From Gracilariopsis chorda (lineage: Eukaryota; Rhodophyta; Florideophyceae; Gracilariales; Gracilariaceae): a stretch of 64,000 nt of DNA. A program made the position numbers and the translations under genes. How positions within the stretch are numbered: the stretch's first letter is position 1; every line of letters begins with the position of its first letter. Shown piece after piece: positions 55,679-64,000 of this stretch. The stretch is from contig NBIV01000267.1 of assembly GCA_003194525.1 (NCBI GenBank), positions 42,499 through 106,498 of the forward strand. The letters run 5' to 3'. The notes under the pieces are model-generated. The model ran no database searches. It had not been told where the DNA came from and worked only from the letters and a program-made list of their open reading frames with translations.

Positions 55679-58252
55679 CTACCAGTATCTCTCAGTGATG
55701 AACTTCCTTGTAGTCTTCAAATCCCAGTGTCCAATCTCATCATGAAATGACTTGATAATGATCTGTCGCTGACCAATAACAGGAACAACTCGCAGTGCGT
55801 TTGGCATCCTTCTGAACAATTTTCCTTCCCAGACCAGGAATTTCTTCGCATTTCGTCGGATTGCTTGGCGGAGACGTGCATCAGTCTCATCTGTAGGCAG
55901 ACCACACAAGAAGCGCGCAATGTTTGCGTAGTATGGTTCAACACCGGAGAAGTCGTCAGGCTCAACAGCCATACAAGCAAGGTCGCCTTCATCTTCTAAC
56001 GGCTCGACCTCGTCTCCGTGAACTATCCTTGACAGATAATCTGCTGCGCCATTCTCCTTGCCTGCGCGATACACTATTTCAAAGTCATACTCGGCCAGAA
56101 AGTCTAGCCAGCGAGCTAAGCGTCCATGTATATCGCGCTTCTGAAATGCATATCGTAAAGCCATATGGTCCGTGATTACCTTGAATGGAACAGACGAGAG
56201 TAGATACAATCTGAACTTCTTGAGAGCAAAGATAACTGCCAATGCTTCTCTTTCACATGCCGAGTAGTTCTTTTCCGCAGCGGTCATAGTACGACTGGCA
56301 AACTGCAGAGGATGTATCTTCCCATCTTCCTTTTTCTGAGAGAGAACTGCGCCGAGTGAAACACTAGAGGCGTCCGTTTCCACAATGAAAGGCTGCTCGA
56401 AGTTTGGAAATGAAAGTACCGGAGGCTCAGTCATCTTTTTCTTCAGACCGTGGAAAGCTTCTAGCATCTCTCTGGTCCAACGCAGCTTCTTATTCCCCGA
56501 GGTAGCACTGTGAAGCACGGCGGAGGTCTCAGCAAAGTTTCTGATGAACCTTCGATAGTATCCAGCTAGTCCCAGAAAAGATCGTAGTTCCGTAGTGGTG
56601 GCAGGAATTGGGGCATCCTGGATCTTAGCAATCTTCTCCTGGTCCACGTGCACTCCATCTCCGTTGATGACATGGCCTAGAAGAGACACCTCCGATAGTG
56701 CAAAGAAACATTTGGACAGTTTGAGCTTCAATCCATGCTTCGCAATCCGACCAATCACAGCCTTCAAGTGAATCACGTGCTCTCTGAGGCTTCTTGAGAA
56801 TATGACAACGTCATCAATGTAAACCCGAACGAATGGAAGTCCTCTTAGCACATGATCCATCATCCGTTGAAAGGTGGAAGGCGCATTCATGAGACCAAAT
56901 GGCATGACTTCGAACATGAAAGTTCCGTATCTGCACACAAAGGTCGTCATCTCTTTGCAATCCTCAGACATCTTGACTTGCCAGTATCCAGAGAACAGGT
57001 CGAGCGTAGTGAAGACACAGCAACCTCCAAGTTCGTCAAAGATCTCTTCCATGCGTGGCAAAGGCCAGCGGTCAGCTTTCATGACTCTGTTCAGCTCTCT
57101 GTAATCGACACAAAACCTTGCGCTTCTATCTTTCTTCGAGGCAATGACAATTGGAAACGACCAAGCAGAGGCTGAAGGGGTAATGATACCAGCTTCGAGA
57201 AGAAGATCAATCTCCTTGCGTACGAACTCGTTGTGCTTCGGCGACATCCTCCTGGCTCTGAAGTAGATTGGTTTGTCAACTGTCAACTCGAAAGAGTGAG
57301 AAACAGGCACATCGGCTGGGCGTAAGTCTTTCAATGACCAAGCGATTACATTCGAGTCCTTCAGACAAGAAACCAAGTCGTCTCTTTCATTCTCTGAAAT
57401 GTGCGAGAGTTTTGAAAAGAGTAACTCCTCGTGCTGCTCATCGGTAGTGATGTCCAATTGCGGGATCATTTCGGGAGTCTCGCCATGGTTCTTTTCTGTT
57501 AGAGCAACCACGAGTTGTTCGTCATTTTCAGAAGCAGTATCAGAGTCAATAGCGGCGTCAGAATCTGAAGTGAAGTCGTCGCTATCCGTCTGGAAACCCT
57601 CTTCGTCTGAAATCTCGACGCGAGCATAGTCAAAGCCAAGTGTTACTCTCTTTCCATCAATATTCATCTTCACGTGCTGATTTCCGAGGTCAAGGCAGGC
57701 TTGTAACGATTCAAGTGTTGGACAACCCACAATGATGTCGAATGGCGGACCATCAATAACAAGAAAGTCTAATGGAACGGAGACGCCCCTGAAGGATATA
57801 GGGATATCGTATAGTATTCCTCTGCACACGGCGCTCTGTCCATTGGCAACAGTTATCTTCTTCGTCGTATGCTTGGGTTCCAGTGCTAGCCTGTCACACA
57901 GCTTGGTTGAAATAAGGTTTGGAACAGCTCCAGAGTCGAGCAAAGCTTCAGTCTCAGTCCCATATATCATAACGGAGACCGCCTTAAGACGTCTAGGGTG
58001 CTTACCGACTGGCCCAACAAAAGGGCGTCGAACATTGCTTTTGCGACCGATGAGCTTACGAATCTCTTTCTTCGCATCATCTGCGTCTCCTCTGATAAGT
58101 TGTCCAAAGGTTAGTCCGGAAGAGGCATTCGCGAGCTCAGTGAGAACGTTATATTTGCTTGCATGGTCTTGAAGACTCTGTTTCTTCGATTTCCTCTGTT
58201 TCGGCTTCTTGACTTTCTGTTCATGAACCTTAGGTATCCGAATTCTCTCTTC
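55679..58252 (-). pseudogene. pol: Ty3/gypsy-2 protease-RT-RNase H, copy 1
   Basis: One frame from the gag stop to the TAG at 55679. The protease active site LLDSGAVPNLIS (near 57935) is standard. RT has FCVDYRELN, the FTTLDLFSGYWQV block and YIDDVVIFSR with both catalytic Asp residues. RNase H has FIVETDAS, CEREALAVIF and VITDHMALR. This is the best-preserved polymerase in the window. It is in the same phase as gag, so the ancestral element had a single gag-pol frame. Confidence 0.9.
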
Positions 58253-59317
58253 TTATCTTGTTGGATTGAGCAAAAGCGGGATGGGTGCACCACCGTCTGA
58301 ACGGCGCTGTTTGGGCAACGCTTCACCGTCAGCACTTCTCTTGGTTGTGGCGACTACATCAGCATTCCCGGCGTTTTCGGTGACAATTGATACGGGGTCG
58401 GATCCTTTCTGAAGATTAGATGCTGACTCTTTAGATTCCTCATTGGCATCCCATACTTTGCGGGTCTCTTTGGGTCGGATTCTTCGCCAACAAGTGATCT
58501 CTGAGTGTCCAATTTTCCCACAACGCGGGCATCGCGTATCTCGGTGCGGATTAGAGTCACATTGTGAGGCATAATGTCCGGGCTTCTTGCAGTATGAACA
58601 AACCTTTTCGTAGTCTCGACGCTCCGTCTGTGTCTTCTTAACCATTAATGACAGCTGAGCAAACTGCTCAGAGAGTTTGTCGACCTTAGACTCCAAAGCA
58701 TGAGAGATAGTTTCTTCAGAAGACCTGTGGTTTTGGACAATACGCTTAGGTGGGGTACTTAATGAAAAGTAGTTCTCCATTGCTTTCCGGGCAGCATCGA
58801 AGGCTTTCACTTGAACCTTCAACTCATCATAATCATCAGCGCCACGGAAAACAACGAACTGGGCTAGATCAGCGTATTCCATTACAGATTTCTTCAAAAG
58901 ACCAAACTTAGCCTTAGCGTTGAATCCTGACTTTAAGGAGATGTTGTCCATATAGGTCAAGGAACCAACCAAGTCTGCATAATCCAATTTAGCAGAAATT
59001 GCAAGGCGTATATCTTCCTCAGGCTCCTCGGCTTTTCCAAAACGATCAATGAAAGCTTGCTTAACGGAGCGGTAGTCCTTTGCTTCTTCCGGAAGTGAAC
59101 CATTAACAGCATAGGAATCATAGTAGAACTCAAAGGCTTTGTTCTCAAGGAAACCAAGCAACTCAAGTGCCATGTCCTCGTCAGTCTTTCCTCTCATTGC
59201 AACATTCTCAAAGTAAAAGAAGAACTTTACGACGTCAATAAAATAACCGCCATAAGAAGTAAATGCAGCGTTAGAGTCAGAAGAGCTCCCTCCTCGAGAG
59301 TACCATGTGGGCGCCAT
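58253..59317 (-). CDS. gag: Ty3/gypsy-2 gag, copy 1
   Basis: A 355-residue frame with a retrotransposon gag domain and two CX2CX4HX4C zinc knuckles (CSYCKKPGHYASQC near 58590 and CPRCGKIGHSEITC near 58515). The in-frame ATG at about 59317 lies inside the LTR, and the frame reads through the primer-binding site as WYSRG. The next Met is near 59197. A TAA at 58253-58255 separates it from pol; the neighbouring copy has TAC at that codon. Confidence 0.8.
   Translation of the reverse strand: MAPTWYSRGGSSSDSNAAFTSYGGYFIDVVKFFFYFENVAMRGKTDEDMALELLGFLENKAFEFYYDSYAVNGSLPEEAKDYRSVKQAFIDRFGKAEEPEEDIRLAISAKLDYADLVGSLTYMDNISLKSGFNAKAKFGLLKKSVMEYADLAQFVVFRGADDYDELKVQVKAFDAARKAMENYFSLSTPPKRIVQNHRSSEETISHALESKVDKLSEQFAQLSLMVKKTQTERRDYEKVCSYCKKPGHYASQCDSNPHRDTRCPRCGKIGHSEITCWRRIRPKETRKVWDANEESKESASNLQKGSDPVSIVTENAGNADVVATTKRSADGEALPKQRRSDGGAPIPLLLNPTR
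59292..59305 (-). other. Primer-binding site, Ty3/gypsy-2
   Basis: On the minus strand TGGTACTCTCGAGG follows the LTR end with no gap. Its complement ends in TACCA, as a tRNA 3' end would. The tRNA is not identified. Confidence 0.6.
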
Positions 59318-60368
59318 CACGAGACGGTGACGCAGGGGGCCAAAACGTTGTAATAATAAAAGCCAAAAGGGTGCTCTTCGTAGCTAAAAGCCCCAAAACA
59401 AGTTGAAAACAGTGGGATCAAAAGAACTAAACCCACTGGATGAAATAAAACAACACTAGGGAGAGCAAGAGGCTCAATCCCTAAATAAAACTTCTTAACT
59501 TCTTTGTTGAAACGGCGCGCAACCCAAGAATTATGTCAAGGATCACTAAGGGTCAGACCCTCGGCTTCCGGTCAGACACTCCGGATGTGAAGTGGATTCT
59601 GCAGCCTACCTACCTCTGCACTAACCAGAAGCAGGCGCATACAATCCTTACAGGGCTTCCCGAGGAGAGCTACTAACAGCGGGATATGCTTTCACTCTAT
59701 ACCCAAGCTGGCCCTTTGCAGGAAAGGTTGCACGGCACGTCGCCTGCGGATAGCTTCCCGTCAAGTACTTCCGTCCGGAAATCACCAGGTCTTTCGACCG
59801 ACACCGTTATCCGAGCAAAGCTCCGGTAGGGCTTACAGACGACAGAAACACCTTTGGTACACACTACCCGTCTCCCGTCCACGCCTAAGGCGCTTCAACC
59901 GGTCTTAGCGACGGTACTTCCCCACCCTATTGGACAAATAGCGGCATACGCCTCACTATAAGCCCTTTATCTAGTGGCGAACGCCTCACTGGTTGTTGAT
60001 GATAGTTGAAGTGGCTGAAGGTTGATAGGGGGTGGGGCTTAGATGTTGGTTGATTGTTGAGGTGAGTTCAGACCGAATTCCGAAGCTCAGAACCTCTTTT
60101 TATAGTGTTTAGAGGCACTACAAACGAGCTAAATACGCATTTCTACTTGCTAGTTACTCATGTGTGCGTCTAGGTTACTCCATTGGCTTCTAGAGACCTC
60201 TGGAGCTGCACACTAACCAATAATAAAGTGACAATTTGCGCCAGCATCACTAAAATACTGTAGTCTTTGCTGGGCCAACAAAGCGTGCAATGTGCTAGAC
60301 ACTAATGGAACATTCTACACGTGTGTTCCAGCAATGTCTGGCACATTCCGCAACATTAGCGACCAACA
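59306..60368 (-). repeat. Ty3/gypsy-2 central LTR, shared by two copies
   Basis: 1063 bp. It is the 5' LTR of copy 1 (left) and the 3' LTR of copy 2 (right). About ten substitutions separate it from the LTR at 53627. Confidence 0.85.
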
Positions 60369-60412
60369 CAACCCCAACCTCAAGGGTTGCCACGCCGCGG
60401 CAACCTGAAAAC

Positions 60413-61357
60413 CTAACCTTCCATCGGGCGCGCAATATACTTCTTCAAACGACGGGCGTGTATTCCATGGCGAGTGTACCGGTTGTGTGGAGAAACCAAC
60501 GTGTACCTTGAATGGTGAGCCCTCACCACACGACATGGGCCAAAGTACTTAGAGGAAAAAGCAGGCCATTTCACGGTAGTGTTCGGGGCCTTTCCACGAG
60601 CCACAAGGACCAGATCACCGACTTCAAACTTCGTAATGGAGACTGCATCGACTTCCTTCAAAGGCCTCTGAGCAGAACGTTTAGCTCTATGATTCCTTGA
60701 TGCGAGCAGCTCCACTGAGCGGAACCGGTCAGAGGAGTCCCCAACTCGTTCCACGACACCACCTTCATCGGAGGTCATACGTGGTTTCACGCCGTAAAGC
60801 AACTCGAACGGAGAGATCCCACTGGCAAGATGTCTGCGCCGGTATCCGTACAGAACTGAAGGCAGGTGTTCGTCCCAACTTGAACGATTATCCAGAGCTT
60901 TCTTTCCTATTGCTCTTTTCAGAGTACCAACCATCCTTTCAGCTCGGCCATTGGACATGGGGGCGTACGCCAAGACCGTTTTCCATTTGATACCATGGTC
61001 CTCCATGAATGAGACGAGCGACTTAGAAGTGAAGCATGTAGCATTGTCCGACACCACGATACGAGGGAAACCAAACAAGGCAATGATCTCTTTTCTCACG
61101 AATTCTATGACCTCCTGTGACGTAGACCATTTTGTCGCTACGGCAAGTGGCCAACCAGTCAAATGCTCAACACAAACCAGAATGAAACGGTTTCCGGATT
61201 CGGTAGTCGGAAGAGGACCTGCAAAATCAATCGAGAAGACGTCAAAGAGAGAGGAAATGGGAGTCCGAAGGTTGCTGTAATACCTTGGTAGTGGTGCGAG
61301 TCTCTGGCATTCGTCAAAACTCTTGACGTAGTTGCCGATATCTTCATGCATAGTGGG
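60413..61357 (-). pseudogene. Ty3/gypsy-2 integrase, copy 2
   Basis: Translation is identical to copy 1, including the Phe in the zinc finger and the TAG (61358-61360) before it. This shared nonsense codon shows the two copies arose by DNA duplication after the mutation. Confidence 0.85.
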
Positions 61358-63949
61358 CTACCAGTATCTCTCAGTGATGAACTTCCTTGTAGTCTTCAAA
61401 TCCCAGTGTCCAATCTCATCATGAAATGACTTGATAATGATCTGTCGCCGACCAATAACAGGAACAACTCGCAGTGCGTTTGGCATCCTTCTGAACAATT
61501 TTCCTTCCCAGACCAGGAATTTCTTCGCATTTCGTCGGATTGCTTGGCGGAGACGTGCATCAGTCTCATCTGTAGGCAGACCACACAAGAAGCGCGCAAT
61601 GTTTGCGTAGTATGGTTCAACACCGGAGAAGTCGTCAGGCTCAACAGCCATACAAGCAAGGTCGCCTTCATCTTCTAACGGCTCGACCTCGTCTCCGTGA
61701 ACTATCCTTGACAGATAATCTGCTGCGCCATTCTCCTTGCCTGCGCGATACACTATTTCAAAGTCATACTCGGCCAGAAAGTCTAGCCAGCGAGCTAAGC
61801 GTCCATGTATATCGCGCTTCTGAAATGCATATCGTAAAGCCATATGGTCCGTGATTACCTTGAATGGAACAGACGAGAGTAGATACAATCTGAACTTCTT
61901 GAGAGCAAAGATAACTGCCAATGCTTCTCTTTCACATGCCGAGTAGTTCTTTTCCGCAGCGGTCATAGTACGACTGGCAAACTGCAGAGGATGTATCTTC
62001 CCATCTTCCTTTTTCTGAGAGAGAACTGCGCCGAGTGAAACACTAGAGGCGTCCGTTTCCACAATGAAAGGCTGCTCGAAGTTTGGAAATGAAAGTACCG
62101 GAGGCTCAGTCATCTTTTTCTTCAGACCGTGGAAAGCTTCTAGCATCTCTCTGGTCCAACGCAGCTTCTTATTCCCCGAGGTAGCACTGTGAAGCACGGC
62201 GGAGGTCTCAGCAAAGTTTCTGATGAACCTTCGATAGTATCCAGCTAGTCCCAGAAAAGATCGTAGTTCCGTAGTGGTGGCAGGAATTGGGGCATCCTGG
62301 ATCTTAGCAATCTTCTCCTGGTCCACGTGCACTCCATCTCCGTTGATGACATGGCCTAGAAGAGACACCTCCGATAGTGCAAAGAAACATTTGGACAGTT
62401 TGAGCTTCAATCCATGCTTCGCAATCCGACCAATCACAGCCTTCAAGTGAATCACGTGCTCTCTGAGGCTTCTTGAGAATATGACAACGTCATCAATGTA
62501 AACCCGAACGAATGGAAGTCCTCTTAGCACATGATCCATCATCCGTTGAAAGGTGGAAGGCGCATTCATGAGACCAAATGGCATGACTTCGAACATGAAA
62601 GTTCCGTATCTGCACACAAAGGTCGTCATCTCTTTGCAATCCTCAGACATCTTGACTTGCCAGTATCCAGAGAACAGGTCGAGCGTAGTGAAGACACAGC
62701 AACCTCCAAGTTCGTCAAAGATCTCTTCCATGCGTGGCAAAGGCCAGCGGTCAGCTTTCATGACTCTGTTCAGCTCTCTGTAATCGACACAAAACCTTGC
62801 GCTTCTATCTTTCTTCGAGGCAATGACAATTGGAAACGACCAAGCAGAGGCTGAAGGGTAATGATACCAGCTTCGAGAAGAAGATCAATCTCCTTGCGTA
62901 CGAACTCGTTGTGCTTCGGCGACATCCTCCTGGCTCTGAAGTAGATTGGTTTGTCAACTGTCAACTCGAAAGAGTGAGAAACAGGCACATCGGCTGGGCG
63001 TAAGTCTTTCAATGACCAAGCGATTACATTCGAGTCCTTCAGACAAGAAACCAAGTCGTCTCTTCATTCTCTGAAATGTGCGAGAGTTTGAAAAGAGTAA
63101 CTCCTCGTGCTGCTCATCGGTAGTGATGTCCAATTGCGGGATCATTTCGGGAGTCTCGCCATGGTTTCTTTTCTGTTAGAGCAACCACGAGTTGTTCGTC
63201 ATTTTCAGAAGCAGTATCAGAGTCAATAGCGGCGTCAGAATCTGAAGTGAAGTCGTCGCTATCCGTCTGGAAAACCCTCTTCGTCTGAAATCTCGACGCG
63301 AGCATAGTCAAAGCCAAGTGTTACTCTCTTTCCATCAATATTCATCTTCACGTGCTGATTTCCGAGGTCAAGGCAGGCTTGTAACGATTCAAGTGTTGGA
63401 CAAACCCACAATGATGTCGAATGGCGGACCATCAAATAACAAGAAAGTCTAATGGAACGAGAGACGCCCTGAAGGATATAGGGATAAAAAAAAAAATCGT
63501 ATAGTATTCCTCTGCACACGGCGCTCTGTCCATTGGCAACAGTTATCTTCTTCGTCGTATGCTTGGGTTCCAGTGCTAGCCTGTCACACAGCTTGGTTGA
63601 CATAAGGTTGGGAACAGCTCCAGAGTCGAGCAAAGCTTCAGTCTCAGTCCCATATATCATAACGGAGACCGCCTTAAGACGTCTAGGGTGCTTACCGGAC
63701 TGGCCCAACAAAAGGGCGTCGAACATTGCTTTTGCGACCGATGAGCTTACGAATCTCTTTCTTCGCATCATCTGCGTCTCCTCTGATAAGTTGTCCAAAG
63801 GTTAGTCCGGAAGAGGCATTCGCGAGCTCAGTGAGAACGTTATATTTGCTTGCATGGTCTTGAAGACTCTGTTTCTTCGACTTCCTCTGTTTCGGCTTCT
63901 GACTTTCTGTTCATGAACCTTAGGTCTCCGAACTCTCTCTTCGTATCTT
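61358..63949 (-). pseudogene. pol: Ty3/gypsy-2 protease-RT-RNase H, copy 2, many indels
   Basis: Nearly identical to copy 1 up to about 62850. Beyond that it carries about ten single-base insertions or deletions, most in short homopolymers, plus an A run near 63486. The protease and N-terminal RT are therefore split among frames (62770-63054, 62954-63145, 63114-63317, 63259-63798). Motifs are otherwise those of copy 1. The damage pattern suggests sequencing error. Confidence 0.8.
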
Positions 63950-64000
63950 GTTGGATTGAGCAAAAGCGGGATGGGTGCACCACCGTCTGAACGGCGCTGT
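63950..64000 (-). pseudogene. gag: Ty3/gypsy-2 gag C-terminus, copy 2 (cut by window)
   Basis: The last codons of gag run off the window edge. The codon that is TAA in copy 1 reads TAC here, so gag and pol would be one frame at this point. Confidence 0.6.

Larger units (their letters stand above)
53627..64000 (-). mobile_element. Tandem Ty3/gypsy pair sharing a central LTR
   Basis: Read on the minus strand, the order is (outside) - internal region 2 - LTR 60368-59306 - gag-pol 1 - LTR 54689-53627. Internal regions 54690-57170 and 60369-62850 are almost identical, while the two visible LTRs differ at about ten positions. The gag-pol order with integrase after RNase H places the element in Ty3/gypsy. 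No chromodomain was seen. The right-hand LTR lies beyond the window. Confidence 0.9.

Overview
This is a transposon-dominated stretch of nuclear DNA from a photosynthetic eukaryote. Two adjacent genes at 13.2-17.0 kb look like host genes. The second encodes a plastid terminal oxidase with all six diiron ligands, behind an Arg/Ser/Pro-rich leader resembling a primary-plastid transit peptide. Short, sparse introns and compact gene spacing suggest a red alga; that assignment is inference. No bacterial operons, tRNA, rRNA or CRISPR arrays were seen.

Layout. 1-2.9 kb: no convincing gene. 2.9-11.6 kb: a minus-strand Helitron-like mini-element head to head with decayed Helitron copy A (carrying a solo LTR), followed directly by an internally deleted derivative. 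12.3-17.0 kb: a weak ORF, a polyproline/helical-domain gene and the PTOX gene. 18.9-23.8 kb: a divergent minus-strand Helitron (copy D). 24.1-26.5 kb: a 68-bp tandem repeat, a small broken ORF and a dead PIF/Harbinger-like transposase. 27.9-34.5 kb: Helitron copy B, the best preserved. 34.5-36.4 kb: four head-to-tail mini-elements of about 465 bp. 36.4-53.0 kb: Helitron copy C, split by a full-length Ty3/gypsy chromovirus (38,644-50,149) and an inverted solo LTR of the same family (50,973-51,797). 53.6-64.0 kb: a second Ty3/gypsy family on the minus strand, as a tandem pair sharing its central LTR and running off the window.

How the parts relate. Helitron copies encode a fused protein: a Gly/Arg-repeat and acidic N-terminus, a CCHC zinc knuckle, a HUH-type Rep nuclease and a PIF1-like helicase. 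All copies are broken by stops and frameshifts, so current mobility would need an intact copy elsewhere. Mini-elements keep only the terminal hairpins and abut larger copies directly, as expected of rolling-circle transposition. LTR elements nest in the Helitrons with clean 5-bp target duplications. The chromovirus carries a chromodomain, a roughly 550-codon antisense reading frame and a striking density of short perfect hairpins, the most unusual signal here. The last 1.1 kb of the window carries many single-base indels against its near-identical neighbour, pointing to poor consensus sequence.
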